From positions 1 through 64,000 of the forward strand of contig JANSYP010000004.1 in NCBI GenBank assembly GCA_024742405.1: a stretch of 64,000 bases of DNA, in the 5' to 3' direction. Under the pieces are notes generated by a model. It searched no databases. It was not told the origin of the DNA and was given only the letters and a program-made list of their open reading frames with translations. Numbering within the stretch: the stretch's first letter is position 1; each line of letters begins with the position of its first letter. The stretch is from Paracoccaceae bacterium (lineage in GTDB: Bacteria > Pseudomonadota > Alphaproteobacteria > Rhodobacterales > Rhodobacteraceae). This document shows, in pieces, positions 37,264 through 47,329 of this stretch. The position numbers and the translations under genes were made by a program.

Positions 37264-39444
37264 ATGAGCACTCAAGGTGGAAAACGGCGGTCTCCGACCG
37301 CACCACGGCGCAAGCCGTCAGCGGCAACCGGCCGGCGGCGCAGCACGTCGTCCAAACCGCGCAAGAGCCGGGCGAAACGTGGTATTTTTGCGCGGATACT
37401 TGGGGGGATCGGCGCACTGATCCGCAGGATCATCCGCATGATCTGGGCGCTCGGCTGGCGGTTGGGCGCGGTCGCGGCGCTGGTGCTCGGCGGGTTCGTT
37501 TTCCTGGAGTACGCCAAGCTTCCTCCAGTCGAGAGCCTGCTTGACGGGCGAACCCGCGGATCGGTCACGATGCTGGACCGCGACAACGAGGTGTTCGCCT
37601 GGCGCGGCGACCAGTTCGGCGGCGTGATCACGCCCGATGTCGTCTCGCCCCATCTCAAACACGCCATCCTCGCCACCGAGGATCGCCGTTTTTACAGTCA
37701 TTTCGGGGTCAGCCCGCGCGGCATCCTGGGCGCCATGGCGATCAACATGCGCGAGGGACGCAGCGCGCTCTCGGGTCATGGCGGTTCCACCATCACGCAG
37801 CAGGCGGCCAAGCTGCTCTGCATCGGGCGCCCGTTCGATCCGGCCAGCGGCGAGAGCGAGGCCGAATACGAGGCCGCCTGCCGCGAAGGTTCGATCGAGC
37901 GCAAGGCGCGCGAGGCGATCTATGCCATGGCGATGGAGGCGAAATACTCCAAGGACGAAATCCTCGCCATCTACATGAACCGGGCCTATCTGGGCGCCGG
38001 CACCCGGGGCTTCGAGGCGGCGAGCCAGCGCTATTTCGGCAAGTCGGCGGCCAATGTCACGCCCTCCGAGGCCGCTATGCTGGCCGGGCTGCTGGTGGCC
38101 CCCACCCGGTTTGCGCCGACCTCGGATCTGGAGCGTTCGCGCGAGCGGGCCAATGTCATTCTGGGGCTGATGCATGACGCAGGATACCTGTCGGACACCG
38201 ACCTCGCGGCGGCCCGCGCCAACCCGGCCACCTTGTCGGCAGCCGCCGAAGCCCGTGCGGGCGGCTATTTCGCCGACTGGATCATGGGCAGTGCGCCGGC
38301 CTTTCTGACCCGCGAGACAACCGAGGATGTGGTGATCCGCACCAGCTTCGACCCGCGTCTGCAGCGCGCGGCCGAGGAGGCGATGGCGGAGATCTTCGCA
38401 ACCAAGATCAAGCCCGGCTCCAAAGCCCAGGCCGCCATCGTTGTGATGAGCGCCGATGGCGCGGTTCGGGCCATGGTCGGCGGTCGCGAAACGCAACTGC
38501 CGGGCCAGTTCAACCGGGCCACCCAGGCGATGCGCCAGACCGGATCGGCCTTCAAACCCTTCGTGTACGCCGCGGCACTTGAGATGGGGTATGCCTATAA
38601 CGATGCTGTCGAAGACGCGCCGCTGACGCTCAACATCCCGGGCTCCGGCCCCTGGTCGCCCCAGAACTACACCCGCAAGCACTACGGCACCGTCACGCTG
38701 ACCCGGGCGCTGCGCGACAGCCTCAACGTGCCCGCCGTCAAGGTGTCGGAATCCGTGGGGCGCGAGAATGTCCGCTCCGTCGCCGAGGCGTTCGGGATCG
38801 CGGGCGATCTGGCCGCGGGGCCTGCCTTGGCGCTCGGCTCTTCCGAGGCGACGCTGCTGGAGGTCACTGGCGCCTATGCCGGCATCCTCAATGGGGGCAG
38901 TAGCGTGACGCCTTACGGCGTGCGCGAACTGACCCTGGTCGGCGAGGATGAACCGCTGATGGGGCAGGATGGCGGGATCGTCGAACGCGTGATCTCTCCC
39001 GGCGCCGATCAGCAGCTTGTGTACATGATGCATCAGGTGATCGAGGCCGGCACGGGCCAGCGCGCGAAGCTCGGCGACAGGCCCGCCGCGGGCAAGTCCG
39101 GCACCACCCAGGCGCTGCGCGACGCGTGGTTCGTCGGTTTCACCGCCGACTATGTCGCCGGGGTCTGGATGGGCTATGACGACAACACGCCGCTCAACGG
39201 CGTTACCGGCGGCGGTCTGCCCGCGGAGATCTGGCGCGAGACGATGCTGCGCGTCCATGACGGCCTGCCGATTCGCCCGCTGCCAATGATCGATCCGCAG
39301 GATGCGCCCCAGATCGCCCGAACCGATCTGCCCGGCGATCTCGCCCCCCCGACCACGCACCGAGCCGGAGATCCCGCGCCGATGCCCACGTCCGCTCCGA
39401 ACCCGGTCGGCCGTTTCTTGAATTCACTCTTCGGCCGGAATTGA
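37264..39444 (+). CDS. Penicillin-binding protein 1A-type bifunctional peptidoglycan synthase
   Basis: A 726-residue class A PBP. A very basic cytoplasmic head (about 1-60) and one membrane anchor (about 66-84) lead to the GT51 domain with ATEDRRFYSHFG and GHGGSTITQQAAKLL. The transpeptidase has SxxK in TGSAFKPF, SLN in DSLNVPAV and the KTG-equivalent KSGTT. Between TQQ and RKAREA it carries an insertion of about 25 residues with two Cys (LLCIGRP and EAACREG), which I recall in Rhodobacterales homologues. ATG at 37264. It polymerises and cross-links peptidoglycan. Confidence 0.95.
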   Translation: MSTQGGKRRSPTAPRRKPSAATGRRRSTSSKPRKSRAKRGIFARILGGIGALIRRIIRMIWALGWRLGAVAALVLGGFVFLEYAKLPPVESLLDGRTRGSVTMLDRDNEVFAWRGDQFGGVITPDVVSPHLKHAILATEDRRFYSHFGVSPRGILGAMAINMREGRSALSGHGGSTITQQAAKLLCIGRPFDPASGESEAEYEAACREGSIERKAREAIYAMAMEAKYSKDEILAIYMNRAYLGAGTRGFEAASQRYFGKSAANVTPSEAAMLAGLLVAPTRFAPTSDLERSRERANVILGLMHDAGYLSDTDLAAARANPATLSAAAEARAGGYFADWIMGSAPAFLTRETTEDVVIRTSFDPRLQRAAEEAMAEIFATKIKPGSKAQAAIVVMSADGAVRAMVGGRETQLPGQFNRATQAMRQTGSAFKPFVYAAALEMGYAYNDAVEDAPLTLNIPGSGPWSPQNYTRKHYGTVTLTRALRDSLNVPAVKVSESVGRENVRSVAEAFGIAGDLAAGPALALGSSEATLLEVTGAYAGILNGGSSVTPYGVRELTLVGEDEPLMGQDGGIVERVISPGADQQLVYMMHQVIEAGTGQRAKLGDRPAAGKSGTTQALRDAWFVGFTADYVAGVWMGYDDNTPLNGVTGGGLPAEIWRETMLRVHDGLPIRPLPMIDPQDAPQIARTDLPGDLAPPTTHRAGDPAPMPTSAPNPVGRFLNSLFGRN

Positions 39445-39521
39445 GAGCCCGACTCCGGGAACCCTAGAGAAACGACCCAGGCGCTTGGCGAACGAGGCCA
39501 TCCTCCGGGGAACATGCACCG

Positions 39522-39938
39522 TCAGTTTCGCGCAGCAAGGCCGACGACATTGTCGACATGCTGACTGCATTGGACGTCGCCGCCCAGTATCTGCGCGGCG
39601 GGCCACCACCGGGCATCGCTCACATCGTCCTGCGCCCGGGGCGTTCCGGACACGTATTCGCAGAGCACGGCGGCCAACAGGAAGTGAAACAGAATGCTCT
39701 CATCCTCCGCCCGGACAACGACGTCCACGTTTGTTAGATACCGAACCGGGTTGGCAATCACGCCGGTTTCCTCGTGCAATTCGCGCGCTGCGGCGTTTAG
39801 AGCTGTCTCGCCCAAATCCACATGTCCGCCGGGAAACCCCCAGAGACCGGCATCCGGTTCGTTGCGGCGCTTGACCAGAAGCACGTGCTCCCCGCGGAGC
39901 ACGACGGCTAGGGCCGCCAGTTTCGGATAGTCTGTCAT
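39522..39938 (-). CDS. Nudix hydrolase
   Basis: A 138-residue Nudix protein. The full box is present: GGHVDLGETALNAAARELHE continuing into ETG, with the conserved metal-binding glutamates. The preceding GLWGFPGGHV fits nucleotide-pyrophosphatase members such as MutT-like or ADP-ribose hydrolases. The substrate cannot be told. It is convergent with the PBP1A gene (77-nt gap). Confidence 0.93.
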   Translation of the reverse strand: MTDYPKLAALAVVLRGEHVLLVKRRNEPDAGLWGFPGGHVDLGETALNAAARELHEETGVIANPVRYLTNVDVVVRAEDESILFHFLLAAVLCEYVSGTPRAQDDVSDARWWPAAQILGGDVQCSQHVDNVVGLAARN

Positions 39939-40114
39939 TCAGGCAGTTTTTCACAGCGCTACGAAGAGACAAAGCCCTCGATCGAAACGGTATCGCCTTT
40001 CGAACAGCATGGTGGTTTCATGAACCGGTCTATGTCCTTTCGGAAGCCATTTCTTCGGCACGCGACGCGTATCAGACCGGGGTCCGACGAATAGCGAGCC
40101 GAGTGATCAAGCCC

Positions 40115-40423
40115 ATGCCCGACATTTACGAATTGGTTCTATGCGACATTTCAGGCGATCACAGACCGGTCGCCGTGTTCCGGTCAGAACGCCCCTTCAT
40201 GCCGCTGCAGGTCGGCGAACGCTTCGATGACCAGGGTTGGGATCGTCTGGATGGTGTCGGTCAAATCGGCACACCGGAGAAACCGGTCCGCTACCTCGTG
40301 TTTGCAACCAAGCATGTCGTTTGCGACATTGGCGGCAAAATCCTCTATCAATTCTGTGTTGATCTTCAGCCCTTTAGCGGTCCTCGGTCACCAGCTTGGG
40401 GACATGACACGCCTGTCGATTAG
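40115..40423 (+). CDS. Hypothetical small protein
   Basis: A 102-residue ORF beginning MPDIYELVLCDISGDHRPVA, compact and beta-rich by composition, with aromatic and Cys residues but no known motif. GTG at 40103 could add four residues (VIKP). Base composition is noticeably less GC-rich than neighbours, which together with the surrounding poorly coding DNA suggests an acquired or fast-evolving locus. No partner is obvious. Unknown function; reality of the gene is moderately supported by codon choice only. Confidence 0.5.
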   Translation: MPDIYELVLCDISGDHRPVAVFRSERPFMPLQVGERFDDQGWDRLDGVGQIGTPEKPVRYLVFATKHVVCDIGGKILYQFCVDLQPFSGPRSPAWGHDTPVD

Positions 40424-40673
40424 CTCTTGCCGGTCTGGTGGCCGACATCGTCTCGCAGTTTCACCGCTGGGTGGCCGGTTTTGACGCCAGGGATGTGAGG
40501 TTCCGGCATGAGGCGGTCGATGGCACTCCCAGAAACCTGTCTCAAAGAGCCGGGACGTATCGAAATGTCCAGATTGCGCAGTCTGAGGCCGCTTGTGCGT
40601 CATGCGGCATCCGCCATTCTGTCCCGAAACCGGTCGTCCGGTGCACGCCGCAGGCAGCGCAAGTACCCCCCAG
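40424..40673. other. Non-coding stretch with a possible gene remnant
   Basis: 250 nt between the hypothetical gene and smpB. On the minus strand a stop-free frame of about 60 codons ends with TAA at 40420-40422 (reads RLMPEPHIPGVKTGHPAVKL near its end) but has no credible start. It may be the tail of a decayed gene. No ssrA (tmRNA) sequence is recognised beside smpB. Confidence 0.25.
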
Positions 40674-41150
40674 TCACCCCCGCTCTCGCATCAGCCGCGC
40701 TTTCTGGCGCTGCCAGTCGCGCTTGGCTTCGGTGGCGCGCTTGTCCTGGGCTTTCTTGCCTTTGGCGATGCCGATCTTGATCTTCGCCCGACCCTTGTCG
40801 TTGAAATACAGGACCAGCGGGACCAGCGTCATGCCCTCGCGCTGACGGGCGGACCAGAGCTTGGCCAGCTGCCGTTTGTTGACCAGGAGCTTGCGCTTGC
40901 GGCGCTCCTCATGGCCCCAGGTCTTGGCCTGATTGTAAGGTGGGATATAGCCGTTGATCAGCCACAGCTCGCCTTCCTCGACGTTGGCATAGCTGTCGGC
41001 GATGGAAACGCCACCGGCGCGCATCGATTTGACTTCGGATCCCGTGAGCATGATCCCGCACTCGAGATCCTCCTCGATGGCATAGTCGTAGCGCGCGCGC
41101 CGGTTTTCGGCGACGACCTTGTAGTTGGGGTTGTCCTTTGGCTTGGCCAT
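40674..41150 (-). CDS. smpB: SsrA-binding protein SmpB
   Basis: A 158-residue trans-translation factor that binds tmRNA and rescues stalled ribosomes. Motifs: [45 protein letters not shown] and the basic tail [20 protein letters not shown], which mimics a codon-anticodon arm in the decoding centre. Length is normal. Confidence 0.97.
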   Translation of the reverse strand: MAKPKDNPNYKVVAENRRARYDYAIEEDLECGIMLTGSEVKSMRAGGVSIADSYANVEEGELWLINGYIPPYNQAKTWGHEERRKRKLLVNKRQLAKLWSARQREGMTLVPLVLYFNDKGRAKIKIGIAKGKKAQDKRATEAKRDWQRQKARLMRERG

Positions 41151-41220
41151 CGCAGCGATATAGCGGTGTGCGCCTTGCTCGCCAAGGTGGGTTCGGCGCC
41201 GCGCGCGACAGCTCCGGCGC

Positions 41221-41811
41221 TCAGCTCTCCGCTGCCAGCGGTTTTGTCAGCAGCACCCACTGCGCGATCTCTGTGTCCCAGCCCTCTTTTTCACAGGGCC
41301 GCGCTGCCAGCTCGCGATAGCCATGCCGCTCATACAAGCGCCGCGCACCCGCATTTGTGTCAGCGACGATGACACTCATCTTCCCCAGGCCCGCATCACG
41401 CGCGATCCGCTCGGCGATGTCCAAAAGCTTCGAGCCCAGCCCCTGACCGCGATGCGCCGGGTAACTGGCCAGGACATTCACATACCAGCTGTCGAGCGCC
41501 TGGTTCTCCAGCTCCTGCAAAGGCCTGAAAAGCGGCGGGAAATCCGGTCCGATCGGTATCGGCACCGATCCGATGACATAGCCGGTAAGGCTCGCAACGG
41601 CGCCCTGACCGAAATCGGCAACCACGATCTGGCCCTCGCGGGCCTTTTCGGCCTGGCGCATCCGGCCGACCTCCCAGGGATCCTGGCCGTCCTCTGCCAG
41701 GTCCGTCCAAAGGTGAACAGGCAAGCCTTCGCCGGCAAAGTTCACAAGCTCCGCCAGAGCAGCGGCATCGGATGCGGTCGCCACGCGAAATGGCGGATCA
41801 AGCGTGATCAT
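41221..41811 (-). CDS. GNAT family N-acetyltransferase
   Basis: A 196-residue GNAT protein. The acetyl-CoA motif A is [20 protein letters not shown], preceded by the beta4 strand [12 protein letters not shown] and followed by [20 protein letters not shown]. No substrate can be named. It lies 70 nt upstream of smpB on the same strand; no functional link is evident. Confidence 0.9.
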   Translation of the reverse strand: MITLDPPFRVATASDAAALAELVNFAGEGLPVHLWTDLAEDGQDPWEVGRMRQAEKAREGQIVVADFGQGAVASLTGYVIGSVPIPIGPDFPPLFRPLQELENQALDSWYVNVLASYPAHRGQGLGSKLLDIAERIARDAGLGKMSVIVADTNAGARRLYERHGYRELAARPCEKEGWDTEIAQWVLLTKPLAAES

Positions 41812-41970
41812 GATGTCCTCCCGTCTCTTGCACGCCTCCCGCGGCGCGCGTGCCGGTCCCTTGCGGATCCGGGCCGCGACTCATCTGTCGCGCGGCGGAA
41901 ATGCTCTAGCGCATGCGCGGGACCCACGCAGCGTTAAAGCTGCGCGCCGCGGCGTGAATTGACCGGCCGC

Positions 41971-42447
41971 TCACACCGCGGGCGGCAAATCCACCGTTTC
42001 CAGCCAGGGTTTGAGGTCGATCAGCGGGGTGCCGTCAAAGACATCGATCGCATCGATCCCGATCCGGCCGGCCTCAGGGTCGAGCGAGGTGATCCGCACC
42101 GTCGCCATGGCGACCGGGTTCGGGCGCGCCGGCGAGCGCAGCGCAAAGACGCCGCGCGGGCCGTCCGCGTGACCCGGCCGCTGCACGACGATATCGCGAC
42201 GCGAACGGTCCATCCAGTAGAGCAGGATCACCGGCTGTCCGATGGCGAGCCCCAGCAGACCACCGCCATAGCCTTCGATCAGCTCGATATGCGCCGCTTT
42301 GCCGGTCTCACGCGCGCGGCCGATATTCTTCGGGCAATCGTCCGGGCCCCAGGGCGACCGGATCGTGCCGATGAAGCTCACCGAGCCATCGGCACGCGCC
42401 CCGGGATCGAAGGGCAGCAGGACCTCGCCGGGACGCGGATCGCCCAT
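41971..42447 (-). CDS. trmO: tRNA (N6-threonylcarbamoyladenosine-37-N6)-methyltransferase TrmO
   Basis: A 158-residue TrmO/TsaA-fold protein. It has FIGTIRSPWGPDDCPKN, a serine/arginine-rich VFALRSPARPNPVAMATVRI that matches the SAM-binding R-S-P-x-R-P-N-P signature, then ALRI-equivalent DAIDVFDGTPLIDLKPWL. The family methylates t6A37 in some tRNAs. The ATG overlaps the dapA stop by one nt (TGATG), so it is coupled to dapA. The longer frame upstream is a dapA shadow. Confidence 0.9.
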   Translation of the reverse strand: MGDPRPGEVLLPFDPGARADGSVSFIGTIRSPWGPDDCPKNIGRARETGKAAHIELIEGYGGGLLGLAIGQPVILLYWMDRSRRDIVVQRPGHADGPRGVFALRSPARPNPVAMATVRITSLDPEAGRIGIDAIDVFDGTPLIDLKPWLETVDLPPAV

Positions 42448-43322
42448 CAGTTCAGCAGACCTGCATGGCGCATGGCGGCGTCGATCTGCGCCATGGTGTC
42501 GTCCGTCAGGCCCACGAGCGGCAAGCGCACCTCGGGGTCGCATTTGCCCAGCCGCGACAGCGCGTATTTCGCCCCTGCCAGCCCCGGCTCGACGAAAATC
42601 GCCTCATGGAGCGGCATCAGACGGTCCTGCAGCGCGAGCGCCGCGGCATAGTCGCCGCCCAGAGTCGCCTCTTGGAACTCCGCGCAAAGCTTTGGCGCAA
42701 CATTGGCCGTGACCGAGATGCAGCCCGTCCCGCCATGGGCATTGAACCCCAGCGCGCTGGCGTCTTCACCCGAGACCTGGATGAAGTCGGTGCCACAGGT
42801 CGCACGCTGCTGGCTGACCCGGGTGATGTCGCCGGTGGCATCCTTGACGCCGATGATCCGCTCCAGCTTGGCCAGTTCGCCCATGGTCGCCGGGCTCATA
42901 TCGACGACGGAACGGCCGGGAATGTTATAGATGATGATCGGCAGGCTGCAGCAGTCATGCAACGCTGTGAAATGCGCGATCAGCCCCGCCTGGGTCGGCT
43001 TGTTGTAATAGGGCGTGACCACCAGCGCCGCCGTCGCACCGACACGCTCGGCATGCTGGATCAGCCGGATGCCTTCGGCGGTGTTGTTGGAGCCTGCGCC
43101 CGCGACCACCGGCACCCGGCCCGCGGCGGCGCGCACGACCTCCTCGATCACCGTCTCATGTTCGTCGTGGGACAGCGTCGGGCTCTCTCCGGTGGTGCCG
43201 ACGGGGACCAGCCCATGGCTGCCTTCGGCGATCTGCCATTCGACCAGCGCCTTGAGCTTGTCGAGATCGAGCGCACCGTCCTTGAACGGTGTTACCAAAG
43301 CTGGCAGGGACCCTTTGATCAT
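42447..43322 (-). CDS. dapA: 4-hydroxy-tetrahydrodipicolinate synthase
   Basis: A 291-residue TIM-barrel lyase that condenses pyruvate with aspartate semialdehyde, the first committed step to lysine and meso-DAP. Landmarks: [34 protein letters not shown], the proton-relay Tyr in [10 protein letters not shown] and the Schiff-base Lys in [11 protein letters not shown]. Length is normal. Divergent from the lytic transglycosylase. dapB is 4 kb away in a separate unit. Confidence 0.97.
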   Translation of the reverse strand: MIKGSLPALVTPFKDGALDLDKLKALVEWQIAEGSHGLVPVGTTGESPTLSHDEHETVIEEVVRAAAGRVPVVAGAGSNNTAEGIRLIQHAERVGATAALVVTPYYNKPTQAGLIAHFTALHDCCSLPIIIYNIPGRSVVDMSPATMGELAKLERIIGVKDATGDITRVSQQRATCGTDFIQVSGEDASALGFNAHGGTGCISVTANVAPKLCAEFQEATLGGDYAAALALQDRLMPLHEAIFVEPGLAGAKYALSRLGKCDPEVRLPLVGLTDDTMAQIDAAMRHAGLLN

Positions 43323-43473
43323 GGCACGCTCCTTCGGTCAGATCCGCTGTCTCCGGCGGGGGCCGGGCAGCGCGCGCGGACCCTACAGCCGGGCCGCGGG
43401 ATTGCCAAGTTTGTGAGTTGCGACGGGCGACGGGCTGTCTAGGGTCTGTGACTCGGCAGATAATGAGGCGCGC

Positions 43474-45411
43474 ATGGGCAGGTTCTTTTCCGCGGTTTTC
43501 GTCAGCTTGGCCGTTTTATCGGTCTGCGCTGTTCCAGGCAGTGCGGCACGGCTCGATGAGGCTTTGAGCGCGGTGCGCGATGACGACTGGGCCACGGCCC
43601 AGCGCCTGGCACGCGGCGATGGCGAGGTTGCGGTCACGATCGTGGAATGGCACCGCCTGCGCGCCGGTGAAGGCGCGTTTTCGGACTACCGCAGCTTCCT
43701 GCAGCGCCATCCCGACTGGCCGGGGCTGGAGCTGCTGCGCCGCCGCGGCGAAGATACGATCCCCGCCAGCGCCGATCCCCGCGATGTACTGGACTATTTC
43801 CTGCAGACCCAGCCACAGACCGGCACAGGCGCGATGCGCCTGGCCGCGGCCTTCAAAGCGCTCGGCGAGACCGAGGCGGCCAACGCGGAAGCCGTGCGCG
43901 CCTGGACGACGATGAGCCTGACGCCGGCGCAGGAAAGCACGGTGCTCGCCGAATATGGCCAGGTGCTGAGCGACCACCATGTCGCACGGCTCGACAATCT
44001 GCTCTGGCTGCATCGGTTCGGCGAGGCCGAGCGGATGCGCGGTCGGGTGCCAGACGGATGGCGCAGGCTGATGGACGCGCGGATTGCCCTGCGGCGCGAT
44101 CAGCCCGGTGTCGATACGCGCATCGCGGCCGTGCCCGACGACCTGGCGGACGATCCGGGCCTCGCGTTCGAACGGATGGAATGGCGCGCCCGCAAGCGGC
44201 GCGTCGAGGGTGTGACGGAGATCATGCTCGCCTCCTCGGCCAGCGCCGACACGCTCGGCCGCCCCGAGGCCTGGGCCAAGCGCCGCCGCCCGCTCGCCCG
44301 GCAATTGATGCGCGACGGACAGGCCCGCGAGGCCTATCTTCTGGCGAGCCAGCATCACCTGACCTCGGGGGTCGATTTCGCCGATCTGGAATGGCTCGCG
44401 GGTTATATCGCCCTGCGCAAGCTCGATGAGCCCGCCGCGGCCTTGGGTCATTTCCAGCGCTTTCGCGCCAGCGTCGGCAGTACGATCAGCCTGGGGCGCG
44501 CCGGATACTGGGAGGGGCGCGCCTACGAGGCGCTCGGCCAGCCGCTGCAGGCCCAGGCGGCCTATGATTTCGGCGCGGAATTCCAGACGACCTTCTACGG
44601 CCAGCTTGCCGCCGAGAAGGCCGGGCTGCCCATGGACCCGCGACTGACCGGCAGCGAAAGCTTCCCGGTTCCGGCCAACGCGGCCTTCCTGCGCTCCGGG
44701 GTCTATGCCGCGGGCAAGCGTCTGGATGAGGCCGGCGAGGAGGTTCTGGCCGCGCGTTTCTTTGCCCATATGGCGGAATCCATGAGCCGCGCGGAGATCG
44801 GCCAGATGGCCGCAACGCTGGAGGAGCTGAACAGCCCTTACATCCAGCTGCGGATCGGCAAGCGCGCCCAGCGCTACGGCGAGTCGCTCCACCGCGCGCT
44901 GTTCCCGGTGCTTCCGATCTCGGTGCAGGACCGTCCCGGCGTCAGCCAGGCGCTCGCTCTGGCCATTGCGCGGCGCGAAAGCGAATTCAACGCCGAGGTC
45001 GTCAGTCCGGCCGGCGCGCGCGGCTTGATGCAGGTGATGCCGGCAACGGCGGAGGAAACCGCCGAGGCGCTCGGCCTGCCCTACTCACGCAGCCGGCTGA
45101 CGAGCGATCCGGCGTACAACGCCCGGCTCGGGACCGCGTATCTGGTCAAGCTGCGCCGACGGTTCGGGGACGCGACGATCATGGTGGCGGCGGGCTACAA
45201 TGCCGGGCCGAGCCGCCCGCCGCAATGGATCGAACGCTATGGCGATCCGCGCAGTGGCGCAATCGACCCGGTCGACTGGATCGAAAGCATCCCGTTTCGC
45301 GAAACCCGGAACTATGTGATGCGGGTGATGGAGAGCATCGGCCCCTATCGCGCGCGGCTGAGCGGCGAGACGAGCGAGTGGGCTCTGACCCGGGATCTGA
45401 AGGCCGGCTGA
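43474..45411 (+). CDS. slt: Soluble lytic murein transglycosylase (Slt70-like)
   Basis: A 645-residue periplasmic enzyme with a signal peptide (ending GSAA). A long alpha-superhelical U/L-domain (about 30-470, TPR-like repeats such as ALGHFQRFRASVG and EALGQPLQAQAAYDFGAEFQ) precedes the SLT catalytic domain with ALAIARRESEFN (catalytic Glu about 502), SPAGARGLMQVMPATAEETA, AYNARLGTAYLVKL and AAGYNAGPSR. It cleaves the MurNAc-GlcNAc bond with formation of 1,6-anhydroMurNAc. ATG at 43474. Confidence 0.96.
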   Translation: MGRFFSAVFVSLAVLSVCAVPGSAARLDEALSAVRDDDWATAQRLARGDGEVAVTIVEWHRLRAGEGAFSDYRSFLQRHPDWPGLELLRRRGEDTIPASADPRDVLDYFLQTQPQTGTGAMRLAAAFKALGETEAANAEAVRAWTTMSLTPAQESTVLAEYGQVLSDHHVARLDNLLWLHRFGEAERMRGRVPDGWRRLMDARIALRRDQPGVDTRIAAVPDDLADDPGLAFERMEWRARKRRVEGVTEIMLASSASADTLGRPEAWAKRRRPLARQLMRDGQAREAYLLASQHHLTSGVDFADLEWLAGYIALRKLDEPAAALGHFQRFRASVGSTISLGRAGYWEGRAYEALGQPLQAQAAYDFGAEFQTTFYGQLAAEKAGLPMDPRLTGSESFPVPANAAFLRSGVYAAGKRLDEAGEEVLAARFFAHMAESMSRAEIGQMAATLEELNSPYIQLRIGKRAQRYGESLHRALFPVLPISVQDRPGVSQALALAIARRESEFNAEVVSPAGARGLMQVMPATAEETAEALGLPYSRSRLTSDPAYNARLGTAYLVKLRRRFGDATIMVAAGYNAGPSRPPQWIERYGDPRSGAIDPVDWIESIPFRETRNYVMRVMESIGPYRARLSGETSEWALTRDLKAG

Positions 45412-45420
45412 CGGCGCGGG

Positions 45421-45927
45421 TTAAATCCAGGGTTCGGGCTGAACAGTGTAGCCGAGATAGAGCGGATGGCGCGGATGCCCGTGCTTTGTCAGGCCGAGAT
45501 GATGCGCGGAAACCCCGAAGCTCCGGATCAGCATCTCGACCTCGGGCCCACGGTCCAGATGCGCGCCATGGGTGCCCCAGGCGCAGATCACGCGGTCGGC
45601 CCAGGCACATCCCTCGCGGATCGCCGCGTCGTTGCCGGGTCCGACCGGATCAGGCTGCGCCCGCATCTGTTTGGGGTCGGTCTCGCGCCAGGCAAAGATG
45701 TTGCACACCCGGAATGCGCCAAATCCGAGTGCCCTGGCCCGGCGCTCGCAGCGCTCCACCGTCGGATCGTTCGACAGCTCCGTCGCGGTGGAGGGGTTCA
45801 GCATCACGAAGAGCACCTTGTCCCCGCCCGCGTCCCAGACCCGGGTCAGGGCGTAACGGTAGCCTTCGCAGGGCGAATAGATCGCCCAGGACCGGCTCGC
45901 TTCGGTGTCGTGGGTTTTTGTAATCAC
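45421..45927 (-). CDS. DUF1643 family protein
   Basis: A 168-residue protein of the DUF1643 family, recognised by [27 protein letters not shown], the [26 protein letters not shown] core and [10 protein letters not shown]. The fold is unknown to me beyond similarity to uracil-DNA-glycosylase-like proteins suggested by the NPSTA loop. The GTG start at 45925-45927 overlaps the truB stop by 4 nt, so it is translated with truB. Function unknown. Confidence 0.88.
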   Translation of the reverse strand: MITKTHDTEASRSWAIYSPCEGYRYALTRVWDAGGDKVLFVMLNPSTATELSNDPTVERCERRARALGFGAFRVCNIFAWRETDPKQMRAQPDPVGPGNDAAIREGCAWADRVICAWGTHGAHLDRGPEVEMLIRSFGVSAHHLGLTKHGHPRHPLYLGYTVQPEPWI

Positions 45928-46826
45928 AGGTTGAACACCCGGCTGGGGTGAAGCGTGCCGGCGCGGTAGACGCCCACCGCGACGGGCTGTCCGCCATGGG
46001 ACGCCCAGGCCGGATCGCCATAGCTGGCCGACCTGAGCACCGGCGCGGGATTGCCGTTGCGAAGCCGGGCCGCGGCCTCCGCCGCGCAGGGCAGTTCGGG
46101 CAAATCGGTGAGACCGGCTTGCACCGGCAACAGCCGGGCCTCGAGCGCGGGGCTCTGCGCCTCGGCCTCGACAATGTCCATGCCGATACCGTCTTCGACA
46201 TCGAACGGGCCCGACCAGACCCGGCGCAGCCAGAGCACATGGCCATGGCAGCCCAGCGCCTCGCCCAGATCCCGGCCGATGGCGCGGACATAGCCGCCCT
46301 TGCCGCAGACCATCTCGAACTCGGCTGTGTCGGGATCGGGCTGATCGATCAGATCGAGGCTCTCGACCCAAAGCGGGCGGGCGGCGATCTCGGAAACGTC
46401 GCCTGCCCTGGCACGCGCATAGGCGCGCTCGCCATCGATCTTGACGGCCGAAAACTGCGGCGGCACTTGCTCGATCTGGCCGCGGAAGTCCGGCAATGCG
46501 GCGTCGATCGCGGCGCGGTCCGGGCGCGTCTCGGCGCGAGCGATCACCTCACCCTCGGCATCATCGGTGTTTGTGGCCGCGCCCCAGCGTACCGCGAAAC
46601 GGTAGCATTTCAGCGCGTCGGTGACATAGGGTACGGTTTTCGTGGCCTCGCCCAGCGCCACGGCCAACACGCCGGTCGCCGCAGGATCGAGCGTGCCGGC
46701 ATGACCCGCCTTGGCCGCGCCGAGCGCCCAGCGCACCTTGTTGACCACGGCGGTGGAGGTCGGCCCCGCGGGTTTGTCCACGACCAGCCATCCGGAGATA
46801 TCCCGGCCCTTGCGACGTCGCCCCAT
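45924..46826 (-). CDS. truB: tRNA pseudouridine(55) synthase TruB
   Basis: A 300-residue pseudouridine synthase modifying U55 in the T-loop of tRNA. Motifs: [20 protein letters not shown], the catalytic loop [14 protein letters not shown] with the Asp nucleophile, [33 protein letters not shown] and a C-terminal PUA-like region. It lies 9 nt after rbfA and overlaps the DUF1643 gene; rbfA-truB is a conserved ribosome-maturation pair. Confidence 0.97.
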   Translation of the reverse strand: MGRRRKGRDISGWLVVDKPAGPTSTAVVNKVRWALGAAKAGHAGTLDPAATGVLAVALGEATKTVPYVTDALKCYRFAVRWGAATNTDDAEGEVIARAETRPDRAAIDAALPDFRGQIEQVPPQFSAVKIDGERAYARARAGDVSEIAARPLWVESLDLIDQPDPDTAEFEMVCGKGGYVRAIGRDLGEALGCHGHVLWLRRVWSGPFDVEDGIGMDIVEAEAQSPALEARLLPVQAGLTDLPELPCAAEAAARLRNGNPAPVLRSASYGDPAWASHGGQPVAVGVYRAGTLHPSRVFNL

Positions 46827-46835
46827 ACCCTTGCC

Positions 46836-47231
46836 TCAGTCGTCTAGATCGCGCCGGACGGTGTCTTGCGAAAAGAGCCTTCGTGTCTCGTCCATCCGGT
46901 CGAACGTGTCGTCGAGCGCGAAGCGCAGCTCGGGCGAAAACTTCAGTTTCACGGCCTTGGCCACAGCGCGACGCAGCTCATGGCGGTTGCGCCGCAGCGC
47001 CTCGAGCGTTTCCTGCGCGCCATCGCCGCCCAGCGGCAGAACGAATGCGGTCGCAACACGCAGGTCCGGTGAGGTGCGGACCTCGCCCACGGTGATCGAC
47101 ACCGCGTTCAGGTCAGGGTCATGCACCGCCCCGCGCGTGAGCACATCCGAAAGCGTCCGCCGGATCAACTCGCCCACCCGCAACTGCCGTTGCGACGGCC
47201 CGGGGCCGTCAAGATGCCTGTTCTTTGCCAT
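46836..47231 (-). CDS. rbfA: Ribosome-binding factor A
   Basis: A 131-residue KH-type fold protein needed for 16S 5'-end maturation and 30S assembly. It shows [39 protein letters not shown], and [20 protein letters not shown] then [10 protein letters not shown]. The ATG at 47229-47231 gives the family start. First gene of the rbfA-truB-DUF1643 run, divergent from dapB. Confidence 0.95.
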   Translation of the reverse strand: MAKNRHLDGPGPSQRQLRVGELIRRTLSDVLTRGAVHDPDLNAVSITVGEVRTSPDLRVATAFVLPLGGDGAQETLEALRRNRHELRRAVAKAVKLKFSPELRFALDDTFDRMDETRRLFSQDTVRRDLDD

Positions 47232-47329
47232 GTCGGGCAGATAAGCGATACCGGGCCCTGCCCGCAAGCGTGCAACTGAAGCCGTGCCGCAGCGAAACGA
47301 CAGGCAACGACGATGACAGGAGACCAGCC

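Noticed and set aside
37318-39360. Minus-strand open frame of 680 codons
   Set aside because: Antisense shadow of PBP1A; low-complexity Arg/Gly/His text and no recognisable motif.
40424-40673. ssrA tmRNA beside smpB
   Set aside because: No tRNA-Ala-like end, GGGG start or tag-coding ANDN/ALA-rich frame is visible on either strand.
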